Assembly: GCA_016234555.1 (NCBI GenBank)
Contig: JACRBJ010000006.1
Location: 62,001-126,000 of the forward strand
Origin: Chloroflexota bacterium
GTDB taxonomy: Bacteria; Chloroflexota; Anaerolineae; Anaerolineales; Villigracilaceae
Reading direction: 5' to 3'
Length of the DNA stretch: 64,000 nucleotides
This document shows, in pieces, positions 43,361-51,083 of the stretch. Position numbers and translations under genes: made by a program. Within the stretch, counting starts at the first letter, position 1. The number at the start of each line of letters is the position of its first letter. The notes under the pieces were generated by a model. That model ran no database searches and was not told the DNA's origin. It saw only the letters and a list, made by a program, of their open reading frames with translations.

Positions 43361-44797
43361 TTACTCTAGTAAAAGTACATTCTGTGTTAACCGCCGAAGG
43401 TCGCTCAACGCGGCTTCAATTTCTTCGATGGCAATCAACTGATCACCATCGATATGTTTAAGCATCCCAGCTTTTGCTTTTTCCACTGCGATATCGTGGA
43501 TCGTCATGCCGCGCACAGCAGCCTCTTTGACCAGTTCCGCGCCCTGTCTGTAACCGATCAATGGGTTGAGCGCGGTCACCACAATCGGATTCTGTGCCAG
43601 CCAGCCTTCTGCTTTTGTGCGGTTTGCAGTGATGCCGCGTACCGCCCGTTCAGTGAAAGCTTGTACAGATCCAATTGTTATTTGCATCATCTCAAAAAGG
43701 CTGTGGGCGATGACCGGCATCATCACATTCAACTCAAGTTGCCCGGCCTGGGTTGCCAATGCCACGGTCATGTCGCAGCCGATGACATGAAACATTGCCA
43801 TATCGAGCATCTCAGCCATGACCGGGTTGACCTTGCCCGGCATAATACTGGAGCCAGGTTGTACTGCTGGCAAATGAATCTCATCCAGCCCGGTTGTAGG
43901 TCCCGAACTTAGCAGGCGAAGATCATTGGCAATGCGGATGAGAGTCAGAGCCAAAGTCCGCAGGGAGGCTGAAAAGGCAGTCGCATCAGCCATCGACTGC
44001 ATCGATTCAAATAGATTGTCGGACTCGGTCAGGTGGAGGTTGGATAATTCAGATAGTTTTTTGACCATCAGTCGGTGGTAGTCAGGATGCGCGTTCAAGC
44101 CAGACCCGACGGCTGTACCGCCAATTCCCACGCGTCTCAATCCATCCGCAGCATACCGGATTCGCTCAGCATCCCGTTCGACGGCTTTGGCATACGCGCC
44201 GAATTCCTGTCCCAACCGAATCGGGACAGCATCCTGCAAATGAGTGCGCCCCGATTTGACAATGTCATCGAACTCGCTGGCTTTGGCCTTCAATACGCCG
44301 TCCAAATCGTTTAGCGCGGTGAGCAGTTCTTCCAAACGCCATAGGCAGCCCAGCCGAATCGCAGTCGGGATGGTATCGTTGGTGGATTGAGCCATATTGA
44401 CATGGTCATTGGGATGCACGCGGTATTCTCCCAGTTTTCCTCCCATGAGTTGCGTGGCACGGTTTGCGATCACTTCATTGGCGTTCATGTGATGACTGGT
44501 TCCCGCGCCGGCCTGGAATGGATCAACGATAAACTGTTCGTCCCATTGCCCATCAATCACTTCCTGCGCAGCCTGTATGATGGCATTCGCTTTTTCTGCA
44601 TCAAGAAGCCTCAAATCTCTGTTGACTTCAGCCGCGGCTCTTTTGATTATTCCCATCGACCAGATAAAAGCCTTGCGCGGCTTTAGCCCGGAGATGGGAA
44701 AATTCTCGACAGCGCGTTGAGTCTGCGCGCCATACAGGGCATCTGCGGGGACAGGGACTTCACCAAGTGAGTCACGTTCAATACGGTGCATGTGCAT
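43361..44797 (-). CDS. Fumarase class II / aspartate ammonia-lyase family enzyme
   Basis: 478 aa. Signature GSSIMPGKVNPVMAE (about residue 318) with flexible-loop Ser, plus AGAGTSHHMNANEVIAN and HPNDHVNMAQSTNDTIPTA. The HMNANEVIAN and IVTALNPLIGY strings are shared by fumarase and aspartase and the signature is mixed (GK as in fumarase, NPVMAE as in aspartase), so I do not choose between fumarate hydratase and aspartate ammonia-lyase. Cytoplasmic tetramer. ATG 44797 or 44791 may be used. Confidence 0.85.
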   Translation of the reverse strand: MHMHRIERDSLGEVPVPADALYGAQTQRAVENFPISGLKPRKAFIWSMGIIKRAAAEVNRDLRLLDAEKANAIIQAAQEVIDGQWDEQFIVDPFQAGAGTSHHMNANEVIANRATQLMGGKLGEYRVHPNDHVNMAQSTNDTIPTAIRLGCLWRLEELLTALNDLDGVLKAKASEFDDIVKSGRTHLQDAVPIRLGQEFGAYAKAVERDAERIRYAADGLRRVGIGGTAVGSGLNAHPDYHRLMVKKLSELSNLHLTESDNLFESMQSMADATAFSASLRTLALTLIRIANDLRLLSSGPTTGLDEIHLPAVQPGSSIMPGKVNPVMAEMLDMAMFHVIGCDMTVALATQAGQLELNVMMPVIAHSLFEMMQITIGSVQAFTERAVRGITANRTKAEGWLAQNPIVVTALNPLIGYRQGAELVKEAAVRGMTIHDIAVEKAKAGMLKHIDGDQLIAIEEIEAALSDLRRLTQNVLLLE

Positions 44798-44820
44798 AGT
44801 TCATTGATGGCGGAATAGGG

Positions 44821-45075
44821 CTAAAATTCATCCTGCGACGAATCGCTTCCAGCCACATCGATCGGTTGAGCAGGATTATTCTCAGCCGCCTGGTTGATTG
44901 GTTTGGTATTCTCAACCACGGGTCCGCCATCATCCTGCCACCTCAGGTTGTTTTCAACCGCGACTTTTCTTTTTTTCACCTCAGGCTTGCTGTCTGGGTA
45001 CTCGTTGGTAACTAGCTGCTTGAGATAATAAAAGAACTTAAAGTTAAATATGGAAAATTTATTTTTCATTGACAT
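44821..45075 (-). CDS. Small hydrophilic protein, unknown
   Basis: 84 aa from ATG 45075 (AGGAAG 7 bp upstream). Aromatic/basic N-terminus (NKFSIFNFKFFYYLKQLV) then charged, Pro/Asn/Gln-rich tail, ending GSDSSQDEF. No family recognised. Followed by the fumarase/aspartase gene. Confidence 0.55.
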   Translation of the reverse strand: MSMKNKFSIFNFKFFYYLKQLVTNEYPDSKPEVKKRKVAVENNLRWQDDGGPVVENTKPINQAAENNPAQPIDVAGSDSSQDEF

Positions 45076-45119
45076 TATGCACTTCCTAAAAAGATAATGA
45101 TCGTCAAACGAATGAATGC

Positions 45120-45281
45120 TCAAATACTATACGTCAGAAATTTCGTAATAATCAGGAGGACAATAAGGACGGACAGCATGTAGATAAAACCGCCTGTGTG
45201 GAGAACACCAGGAAAGGCTGACTGACCGAAGAAACTGAACAGCAATTGTGCCGTCAAGACCAGGATAATTAACTCAAGCAA
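45120..45281 (-). CDS. Candidate 53-aa membrane protein (TTG start)
   Basis: TTG 45281 with GAGAAGG 5 bp upstream opens a frame reading MLELIILVLTAQLLF..., GVLHTGGFIYMLSVLIVLL, stop at 45120. Two membrane helices with a short loop, similar in layout to the lmo0937-type proteins. It follows directly after the terminator hairpin at 45304-45341, so it would need read-through or its own promoter. Tentative. Confidence 0.4.
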   Translation of the reverse strand: MLELIILVLTAQLLFSFFGQSAFPGVLHTGGFIYMLSVLIVLLIITKFLTYSI

Positions 45282-45303
45282 GGGAACCTTCTCGTGAAAA
45301 ATA

Positions 45304-45341
45304 CAATTGTCACCCGGTCAGAGATGACCGGGTGACAATTG
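45304..45341 (-). terminator. Rho-independent terminator with a perfect 17-bp stem
   Basis: CAATTGTCACCCGGTCA (45304-45320), loop GAGA, then its exact complement (45325-45341). On the minus strand TTTTT follows after the stem (45297-45303 region). It lies 22 bp after the stop of the 45364-45534 gene and ends the YggT-YtxH operon. Confidence 0.85.
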
Positions 45342-45363
45342 AGCCAGTCCATCCTAAAATGGG

Positions 45364-45534
45364 CTAAAGACCTTTCACCAAATTGCCGAGGGCGAGGAGA
45401 ACAAACCCAGCCGCCAACAAAAGGAAAGCTGAGCCGGCAAGCCCTGGGATGCTCCCCAGGTAAGCCAGGATACCGAGTACCGCGAGAGCCACGGCAATCC
45501 AAAATGTGACAACTTTGGGTTCGCTGAGTTTCAT
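45364..45534 (-). CDS. Small two-helix membrane protein
   Basis: 56 aa from ATG 45534 (AAGGAG 8 bp upstream). MKLSEPKVVTFWIAVALAVL, then LGSIPGLAGSAFLLLAAGFV. Two membrane helices; a family I cannot name. Last gene of an operon with YggT, a 72-aa protein and YtxH. Confidence 0.75.
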   Translation of the reverse strand: MKLSEPKVVTFWIAVALAVLGILAYLGSIPGLAGSAFLLLAAGFVLLALGNLVKGL

Positions 45535-45580
45535 GATTTTCATCTCCTTTTTGTCATTATGGTTTGAAGTAAAAAACGCT

Positions 45581-45934
45581 TTAAGAACTTTGGATCGCCT
45601 TTTTCCCGGCTTGGGCGACATCTGATACGCGGTCCAATTGCTCCGCCACCAGCGCCTGACCCTGTTCCAGTAATTCCCTGGCTTTCTGACGCCCGCCGAC
45701 AGTTAATTTATCCCTGTCCAAACGCACCTGCGCCATGACATCTTCCACCATTCCTGTGGTCCGATCGCGCAATTCGATGCTTTTTTCCTGGATTTGCGTT
45801 CTGGTATCTTTTCCAGATTGCGGCGCCAGCAACAGCATTGTCACAGCGCCAGCCAGACCGCCGACCAGCACACCAAGCAGGACGCTAAAAATATTACTCC
45901 CACGATATTCGGGTTGTTGATTCTCGTTGACCAT
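45581..45934 (-). CDS. YtxH-domain protein
   Basis: 117 aa. NIFSVLLGVLVGGLAGAVTMLLLAPQSGKDTR is the YtxH signature (membrane helix followed by L-x-A-P-x-S-G-x-x-x-R); the rest is a long amphipathic coiled-coil-like helix. YtxH is a general-stress protein in Bacillus. Its ATG overlaps the stop of the upstream gene by 1 bp, indicating translational coupling. Confidence 0.9.
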   Translation of the reverse strand: MVNENQQPEYRGSNIFSVLLGVLVGGLAGAVTMLLLAPQSGKDTRTQIQEKSIELRDRTTGMVEDVMAQVRLDRDKLTVGGRQKARELLEQGQALVAEQLDRVSDVAQAGKKAIQSS

Positions 45935-46152
45935 TATGTTTTCTCCTTATCATCCAAATGTGATGAATATGTTGTTACGATTGTTGTGTCAGGCGGGTAT
46001 CCCCTGGAGTCTTGATCTCCAAGGTAAATACCAGCCTCCCCTTGTTCCTCATCCGTCAATTGAAAGAGACCAGCCAGCCAGCGGAGGATGCCGGCAGAAA
46101 AAACGCCCGGTCGCCGCGTATCGCCCGCTTGTCGGTTGAGGAAATTGTCCAT
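45934..46152 (-). CDS. Small protein between YggT and YtxH, unknown
   Basis: 72 aa from ATG 46152 (AGGAGG 5 bp upstream, one of the best RBSs in the cluster). MDNFLNRQAGDTRRPGVFSA... contains a GILRWLAGLFQLTDEEQGEAGIYLGD core; soluble. Stop overlaps the YtxH start. No family recognised. Confidence 0.65.
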   Translation of the reverse strand: MDNFLNRQAGDTRRPGVFSAGILRWLAGLFQLTDEEQGEAGIYLGDQDSRGYPPDTTIVTTYSSHLDDKEKT

Positions 46153-46166
46153 TCCCGCCTCCTGGT

Positions 46167-46580
46167 TTATCGGGGAGTATGGCTCTCGTTGATCGTGGTC
46201 TCTGTAACTGTCGCCACAGCGCCGCGCGGACGGTAAAAGATCAGCCAGACTATTCTTTCCACCGCCCATGCGATCAAGGCGTAGATGCCCATCGCGAAGA
46301 ACGAGGAAAGTTCCAGTACCATGCCGCCGGCTGAAGGCGTTGCGGTCATTCCTTCAAAGGGGAAGAGGAACAGGTAGGTAAACCCATAGATCAGGGCAAC
46401 GATCGGGCTGTCCGGGTTGGCTCCAATCAGTTTCAATCCGATACGAAGCGCAATGAAGGCTTCGAGTATGCCCAGGAACAACCAGATCAATTGAGAGGCT
46501 TTAAAACTGAAGATGCGCTGTTCCCGTCCTGGTTCATTCTGTGACGTTCTCACTGCCGATACTCTATTTTCATTTGACAT
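46167..46580 (-). CDS. YggT-family membrane protein
   Basis: 137 aa, three to four membrane segments; LEAFIALRIGLKLIGANPDSPIVALIYGFT matches the YggT pattern and is followed by FPFEGM. First gene of a four-gene operon with the 72-aa protein, YtxH and the 56-aa membrane protein. RBS GGAAGGAAG. Probably a membrane-stress component. Confidence 0.8.
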   Translation of the reverse strand: MSNENRVSAVRTSQNEPGREQRIFSFKASQLIWLFLGILEAFIALRIGLKLIGANPDSPIVALIYGFTYLFLFPFEGMTATPSAGGMVLELSSFFAMGIYALIAWAVERIVWLIFYRPRGAVATVTETTINESHTPR

Positions 46581-46609
46581 TTTGATGCTTCCTTCCGGCT
46601 ACCAGTAAT

Positions 46610-46648
46610 TTTTGCCAGCAGGGATGGGTTACATCCCTGCTGGCAAAA
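46610..46648. other. Perfect 17-bp stem-loop
   Basis: TTTTGCCAGCAGGGATG (46610-46626) pairs fully with CATCCCTGCTGGCAAAA (46632-46648), 5-nt loop. It lies between the GlsB-type stop (46684) and the YggT start. No long T-run after either arm beyond the TTTT/AAAA closing pairs, so it may terminate in both directions weakly. Confidence 0.6.
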
Positions 46649-46683
46649 TTCAATGCCGATTGTTACGTCAGCGCCCCTGTCAT

Positions 46684-46938
46684 TTAGCGGCGGACCATCT
46701 TGACGATCCACAGCAGAATGACCGCGCCCACCAGCGTCACCAGCATGGTCGGAATGGTGATGGCGTCATTGATCGTCCCGATACCCAACAGGGGGCTGAT
46801 GAAGTACCCGGCAATGAACGCACCGATGACGCCCACTACGATGTCGATCAGGGTTCCCTGCTGTGAATTGGTATGCATGATCCTGCTGGCAACATAGCCA
46901 ACAATCGCCCCTGCAATCAAATAGATGATGAGATTCAT
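46684..46938 (-). CDS. GlsB/YeaQ/YmgE-family stress membrane protein
   Basis: 84 aa, three membrane helices: IIYLIAGAIVGYVASRIMH, GTLIDIVVGVIGAFIAGYFI, LVTLVGAVILLWIVKMV. Family hallmark IxG-x2-G-x3-S-x2-M and D-I-x-V-G-x2-GA. RBS AAGGAGT. A related, longer protein is encoded at 47806-48186. Confidence 0.93.
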   Translation of the reverse strand: MNLIIYLIAGAIVGYVASRIMHTNSQQGTLIDIVVGVIGAFIAGYFISPLLGIGTINDAITIPTMLVTLVGAVILLWIVKMVRR

Positions 46939-46974
46939 TTTTTACTCCTTTTTATGGTTGATGGTTAGTCGTCT

Positions 46975-46993
46975 CCCTTCCCGTCGGGAAGGG
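46975..46993. other. Stem-loop between GlsB-type and CsbD genes
   Basis: CCCTTCCC (46975-46982) pairs with GGGAAGGG (46986-46993), loop gtc, about 20 bp after the CsbD stop on the minus strand. No T-run follows; possible transcript-end structure. Confidence 0.4.
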
Positions 46994-47011
46994 GTTGTTG
47001 TGCCGCTCCGG

Positions 47012-47248
47012 TTATTTGGCGGTGGGCACAGTTTTCGCTTTCAGGCTGGCTTCGTATTCCGTCACGCGCTTGTCGATTTCATCGGCGGCGGCTTCACGGG
47101 TATAGCCGTACTTTTCCTGGAGCAAGCCTGCAAGCACATCGAACTTGCCCGCGGCGCGATCCAGATCGTCGTCGGTGAGTTTGCCCCACCAGGCTTTTGC
47201 CTCTCCCCGCACTTGCTTCCACTTGCCTTCGAAAATATCCTTGTTCAT
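47012..47248 (-). CDS. CsbD-family stress protein
   Basis: 78 aa, MNKDIFEGKWKQVRGEAKAW then WWGKLTDDDLDRAAGKFDVLAGLLQEKYGYT: textbook CsbD repeats. CsbD proteins are sigma-B or RpoS-controlled in other bacteria; biochemical role unknown. RBS GGAGG. Confidence 0.93.
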   Translation of the reverse strand: MNKDIFEGKWKQVRGEAKAWWGKLTDDDLDRAAGKFDVLAGLLQEKYGYTREAAADEIDKRVTEYEASLKAKTVPTAK

Positions 47249-47352
47249 AATTTGATCCTCCAGATCATTTGAAAACGCTGCCCCAGTTTATGCCGGCGCT
47301 CGGGACAGCGTTGCTGCGCCGGATTTCAGCTATCTCATTCAGCCAGGTGGCA

Positions 47353-47724
47353 TCAGACAGTGCGAACGCTCGCCGCCGCGAGACGCAGGCGCTCAGCCAC
47401 ACGATCGGGCGTCTCACCTTTACTAATAAACGCATCGGCGCCCGCTGAGAGTGCGGCTTGTTGACGGGCATCCAGATGGCTGATGAGAATAATGACCAGC
47501 GCGGCTGGGCAAGCCTTTCGAAGTTCATCCAGCGCCGCAGTGGGTGAGGTGGGGAGCAAATCCCATTCAACCAACAACATATCTGTTCGGCGGGTTGGCG
47601 CTTGCGCCAACGTGGTGAACCAGTCAGCGGCTTCGCCAACCACTTCCATCTTCAGGTCAAGAAGTACCAGGCGAAGCGCGGAGCGTTCTTCAGGTTTTGC
47701 ATCGGCTACATATACGCGGGTCAT
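47353..47724 (-). CDS. Stand-alone response-regulator receiver domain
   Basis: 123 aa REC domain only. RVYVADAKPEERSALR, phosphoacceptor Asp in LLVEWDLLP, Ser/Thr in ILISHLDA and Lys in AFISKGETP. No output domain. Start ATG 47724 has no Shine-Dalgarno; copy C of the two-hairpin element ends 16 bp upstream, so translation may depend on that structure or be leaderless. Confidence 0.85.
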   Translation of the reverse strand: MTRVYVADAKPEERSALRLVLLDLKMEVVGEAADWFTTLAQAPTRRTDMLLVEWDLLPTSPTAALDELRKACPAALVIILISHLDARQQAALSAGADAFISKGETPDRVAERLRLAAASVRTV

Positions 47725-47739
47725 ACATTCATCTTATGA

Positions 47740-47800
47740 CGAATACTCCCCAGACACATCCTGCGTCTGGGGAGTATTCGTCTCCGCCACTTGGGGGAGA
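47740..47800 (-). repeat. Two-hairpin element, copy C (strong stem covariation)
   Basis: Hairpin 2 is a perfect 16-bp stem, CGAATACTCCCCAGAC (47740-47755) with GTCTGGGGAGTATTCG (47765-47780). Compared with copy B the inner pairs change on both sides (AGAC/GTCT for AGCCG/CGGCT). Minus-strand loop region is GCAGGATGT, still with GGATG. Hairpin 1 at 47781-47800 is canonical. It is 5 bp after the stop at 47806. Confidence 0.92.
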
Positions 47801-47805
47801 AGGGG

Positions 47806-48186
47806 TCATTGCAGAAACGGAATTGCCCTGACGCTGGTGCAAAACGCCGAGGTCGATTCCATCGTCCAGCAGTTGAAATAGACGTAGATTAGCAGGGCAA
47901 GGACTACGATCACCACGAATCCGCCGATATTGCGGAACAACTTGGAGATCGCCAGCAGGATGACAGCGCCTCCCAGCGATACCAGCAGGGCGGGGATGCT
48001 GAAGTTGCCCTCGTTGATCGTGCTGACGTTGAAGATGGGGCTTAGAAAATAGCCTCCAATGAACGCGCCCACGATACCTACAATAATATCGGCGATCAAT
48101 CCCTGCCGGCTATTTGTCCGCATGATGAGGCTGGCAACCCAGCCAATCACAGCCCCCACGATGATCCATATAAGGAAGTTAATCAT
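47806..48186 (-). CDS. GlsB/YeaQ-like membrane protein with C-terminal extension
   Basis: 126 aa. Residues 1-84 are a GlsB/YeaQ protein (IIVGAVIGWVASLIMRTN, DIIVGIVGAFIGGYF). An added fourth helix (GGFVVIVVLALLIYVYF) and a tail WTMESTSAFCTSVRAIPFLQ distinguish it from 46684-46938. RBS AGGAGAA. Copy D of the element is 64 bp upstream, copy C begins 5 bp after the stop. Confidence 0.88.
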   Translation of the reverse strand: MINFLIWIIVGAVIGWVASLIMRTNSRQGLIADIIVGIVGAFIGGYFLSPIFNVSTINEGNFSIPALLVSLGGAVILLAISKLFRNIGGFVVIVVLALLIYVYFNCWTMESTSAFCTSVRAIPFLQ

Positions 48187-48250
48187 TTTATTCTCCTGAG
48201 TGAATGGTGGCGATACGTAAATCCGACACGTATCACAGATTCATAGTACA

Positions 48251-48312
48251 ACGAACTCTCCCCAGGCGCATCCGACGGTTGGAGAGTGTTTTTCTCCGCC
48301 ACTTGGGGGAGG
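48251..48312 (-). repeat. Two-hairpin element, copy D
   Basis: Hairpin 2 has an outer stem ACTCTCC (48255-48261) with GGAGAGT (48281-48287) and an irregular inner part. Hairpin 1, TCTCCGCCACTTGGGGGAGG, at 48293-48312. Minus-strand loop keeps GGATG. TTGTACTATGA follows. It lies 11 bp after the stop at 48324. Confidence 0.88.
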
Positions 48313-48323
48313 ATCAATGTATT

Positions 48324-48935
48324 TCACTGTGTCGGCGAGAACACTCGTATGCCGTCCCGCTCGTCCATGATATACGCCGTGGCTGCATAGCGCAGTACGA
48401 CCATTGTTATCCACATATCTCCCACGGCTCCGCTGGCATTGACGATTCCGTAGACGGCCAATAAAGCCACCCATGCTGTTCCCTGCAAGACCCACATGCC
48501 CAGAACGACCAGCACGCTGATGAAGACGAACGGCGCAAGCGCTATGGCTACATAGTTGTTTCTACTGTAGGCGTACCCGGGCGATGTGGCATATAACATC
48601 AGCCCTTTCCAGATAATGCCATATTTAGGTCTTGCTCCAAATATCTGCATGACCAACCCGTGAGTCAGCTCATGTAAAACGAACGTCAATAAAATTCCTG
48701 CGATAGCCAGGCTGATTTCACCGAGACCTAATCTGACGCTACCGTCCGATGACAGCTTTCCCAGGCTGGTCGCCAAACTGGAAAAGATCATCCCAAAGAT
48801 GATGAAAAGGATTATTCCAAGGATATTCAAGATGATCACTCGAAAGGGTTTTCCTGTCACTTTCCAGGAAAAGACTTCCTGATAACCCTCAGGTAATGCT
48901 CCCGAGGCAGAAATCTGGTCAATTATTTTTTGCAT
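48324..48935 (-). CDS. DUF3267-type membrane metalloprotease-like protein
   Basis: 203 aa, about five membrane segments. HELTHGLVMQIFG carries an HExxH-like zinc motif inside a membrane segment, followed by KYGIIWKGLMLYATSPG, as in DUF3267 proteins. Site-2-protease-like architecture; catalysis is inferred only from the motif. RBS CAGGAAC. Confidence 0.82.
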   Translation of the reverse strand: MQKIIDQISASGALPEGYQEVFSWKVTGKPFRVIILNILGIILFIIFGMIFSSLATSLGKLSSDGSVRLGLGEISLAIAGILLTFVLHELTHGLVMQIFGARPKYGIIWKGLMLYATSPGYAYSRNNYVAIALAPFVFISVLVVLGMWVLQGTAWVALLAVYGIVNASGAVGDMWITMVVLRYAATAYIMDERDGIRVFSPTQ

Positions 48936-48956
48936 GGAGTTCCTGAATTCCTTTTT

Positions 48957-49187
48957 CTAGCTTTCTACATTTTGAGACTTCCATCTTTTATACGCTGCAA
49001 TTTCCTTTGCTGTGTGGGAATCGCATGCAACCAGCGGATGCCTTTCATCAGCCACGATATGTCCGCCGGGGCTGGTCACTGTGCAATCCAGAAATTTGCC
49101 TTCCGCGGTATACACAACAAGAAGGTTGAATAATTTGGCGCATACAATACATCCATGGATCTCGACTACATTTTTGTTTTCAGACAT
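48957..49187 (-). CDS. Small protein with CxxC and His/Cys residues, unknown
   Basis: 76 aa. HGCIVCAKLFNLLVVYTAEGKFLDC plus CDSH near the C-terminus: four Cys and several His could bind zinc or haem. RBS GGAGGCGTC. Copy E of the two-hairpin element is 86 bp upstream. No known family recognised. Confidence 0.7.
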   Translation of the reverse strand: MSENKNVVEIHGCIVCAKLFNLLVVYTAEGKFLDCTVTSPGGHIVADERHPLVACDSHTAKEIAAYKRWKSQNVES

Positions 49188-49272
49188 GACGCCTCCTAAA
49201 AAAAGAACTTCCTGAAGATTGGGAAGTGAGTCAAACCGTCAGGAGAATATCTAATGATGAATCCATCCTACA

Positions 49273-49333
49273 ACAAACCTTCTCCAATCGCATCCATCGG
49301 CTGGGGAAGGTTTGTCTCCGCCACTTGGGGGGC
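49273..49333 (-). repeat. Two-hairpin element, copy E (stem fully rewritten)
   Basis: Hairpin 2 outer stem is ACAAACCTT (49273-49281) with AAGGTTTGT (49307-49315), whereas other copies have ACACTCCCC/GGGGAGTGT: both arms changed together. Loop CATCCAT is conserved. Hairpin 1 core TCTCCGCCACTTGGGGGG at 49315-49332. Confidence 0.9.
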
Positions 49334-49444
49334 ATTTTGAAGCCGCGAGTTGGTCTGAGTCCGGTATGGTGAATTCCAGCAGGGGCGCATTTTTCATGGG
49401 ATAAATTGAGTTGACATACAGGATTATCGCGGCTGCGTTATGGA

Positions 49445-49696
49445 CTAATCACGTATTACCGGTTGCCCATTCCACAAGCGGGTATTGGATATCCTGGAGA
49501 CATTCCCGGTCTGGGCGTCGGATATCATTCTTGTAAACACTCGTCCGTCATTTAATTGAACATATTCAACAGCTTCCCCCGCCTGATTGGTATCAAACTG
49601 GCGCGCTTTTATCAAAAACTCTTTGGTATAAGCACAAAGCCAATTGATGATCATTTCTCGAAAGATGTCGCCATCTATTTCGTATTGAACTGCCAT
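49445..49696 (-). CDS. Small hypothetical protein
   Basis: 83 aa, MAVQYEIDGDIFREMIINWL... VEYVQLNDGRVFTRMISDAQTGNVS. RBS TTAGGAGTC. Soluble, mixed alpha/beta. 42 bp after the 49739 gene stop, likely same operon. No family recognised. Confidence 0.65.
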   Translation of the reverse strand: MAVQYEIDGDIFREMIINWLCAYTKEFLIKARQFDTNQAGEAVEYVQLNDGRVFTRMISDAQTGNVSRISNTRLWNGQPVIRD

Positions 49697-49738
49697 ATCC
49701 TGACTCCTAACTCAATGGCGCGGAGTTCCTTTTTGCGT

Positions 49739-50218
49739 TCAAGCCACCAGGCGATTGAAGAAGGAACGATAATGCTGCAAAGCCCTGCGGAGGTCCTCGG
49801 TGGTGACATCATTGCCTTGTTTCCACTGACTCTCCAGCGAGCCATGTTCACTGGCAAACATCCGGGTAATTTTCTCGACCACTTCAGATACCAGCGCATC
49901 CGCCTGTTGGACAGCGGAGCGCGGTTCGTCCACAAACCCGCCCTGGACCTCATTCCAGCGTGCGCGGAGATCCTCGGATACGTTACGGTCAAGCAACGCC
50001 GCTAATGCTCCGACACTCGTGTCAATAAGAGCCTTGTGGGTAACCGTCTCAGCCATCGGGATCGCATCGACAATGACTTCGTCCAGTGGGTCAACATCAA
50101 CAATATTTCCGCGCATCAACTCCTTGCGGATACGGGCTTCATCCAGGGGGGAATGGTCATCAAAAGGCTCTGAATTTATTATGATTGGGCTGGTCGTGCT
50201 TTGTATACTCATTGCCAT
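49739..50218 (-). CDS. Soluble paralogue of the 50209-50772 protein
   Basis: 159 aa. RARWNEVQGGFVDEPRSAVQQADALVSEVVEKI and TTEDLRRALQHYRSFFNRLV align with RYQADWASVQTKFVDEPGQA and TEELRQAMIYYRSLFEELL of the upstream gene. I know this W-x2-VQ-x2-FVD-x-P module from many bacterial proteins of unknown function. RBS AAGGAAAT. Overlaps the upstream gene by 10 bp. Confidence 0.75.
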   Translation of the reverse strand: MAMSIQSTTSPIIINSEPFDDHSPLDEARIRKELMRGNIVDVDPLDEVIVDAIPMAETVTHKALIDTSVGALAALLDRNVSEDLRARWNEVQGGFVDEPRSAVQQADALVSEVVEKITRMFASEHGSLESQWKQGNDVTTEDLRRALQHYRSFFNRLVA

Positions 50219-50772
50219 ATTTCCTTATGCAACACTGCTTTTGATCCGAGCAATTCCTCGAACAGAGACCGGTAATAGATCATTGCCTGCCTTAATTCTT
50301 CGGTATCTGCCAGGCGCTTTTCATTCTCGACGGCGATCGCCCGCGCGGCGCGATAATTGCTCACCAATGCCGGGTAACTGACTGAAACATCAGCCGCCCG
50401 CTGTTCGAAATCGGACATTGGATAGTTGCGAAGCTGCATGACTTCCATGATCAAGCCGTCCGCGTCCACGATTGCCTGCCCTGGCTCATCGACAAATTTG
50501 GTTTGGACAGACGCCCAATCAGCCTGATAACGCTCCTGCTCGGTGATCGAAAGCGGGCGAATGTTCAAAGCTTTTACATACTCCTGCCGTTCATTCAACT
50601 CCGCTTCAGCTTTCTTCTCGCTCCCCAGCGTCTCCACAGTGAGGTCATATTCGGTTCCAAATCGATCCTGGAGCCGATTCGAACGATTGCGGACGGCAAA
50701 AATCAGCCCCAGTATTACTCCCATAATCACCATGATCAGAACAACAGCGATAAAAATATATGCGGTACTCAT
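50209..50772 (-). CDS. Membrane-anchored protein with FVDEP module
   Basis: 187 aa. N-terminal membrane helix (IFIAVVLIMVIMGVILGLIF), charged linker (RFGTEYDLTVETLGSEKKAE), then the FVDEP module and NYRAARAIAVENE. Probably presents the module at the inner face of the membrane. RBS AAGGAGCC. Copy F of the element lies 78 bp upstream. With the soluble paralogue it may form a hetero-oligomer. Confidence 0.8.
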   Translation of the reverse strand: MSTAYIFIAVVLIMVIMGVILGLIFAVRNRSNRLQDRFGTEYDLTVETLGSEKKAEAELNERQEYVKALNIRPLSITEQERYQADWASVQTKFVDEPGQAIVDADGLIMEVMQLRNYPMSDFEQRAADVSVSYPALVSNYRAARAIAVENEKRLADTEELRQAMIYYRSLFEELLGSKAVLHKEIWQ

Positions 50773-50910
50773 AGAAGGCTCCTTTTATTGGGCGCGCGAA
50801 AGTTTTCAGGTTGTTTAATTTCCTTGTACCTTTCCATTGTACGGCGCCTGCTCCCCGCCCACATCCATCGGCTGGGGAGAGTTTGTCTCCGCCACTTGGG
50901 GGACAAACAA
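50773..50910 (-). repeat. Direct repeat flanking ftsH, left copy (contains element copy F)
   Basis: From the 50772 start codon outwards the sequence ttttattg...gaaagttttcaggttg, then the two-hairpin element, matches 52878-52987 (gttattg...aaaagttttctggttg plus element G) with gaps. The alignment starts at the start of the 50772 gene and at the ftsH stop. Confidence 0.6.
50850..50904 (-). repeat. Two-hairpin element, copy F
   Basis: Hairpin 2 CTCCCC (50851-50856) with GGGGAG (50874-50879) plus GCC/GGC inside. Hairpin 1 TCTCCGCCACTTGGGGGACA at 50885-50904, here extended by GTTTGTC (50881-50887)/GACAAAC (50902-50908). Minus loop keeps GGATG. Confidence 0.88.
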
Positions 50911-51083
50911 CTTTTAGGAATTAGGCTCTCGGAACTGGAATCTTACCTATACGGCAGGGTATTTCCTACCAACTTTGTGAATTGGTTCTAACAAAGCTAT
51001 TAAGAGAAAACCCCCTTAACGCGGTAACATTAAAGTAGATTTGAGGCAATCCATATCAAATCATTATCAATATCTGAGGAGAC

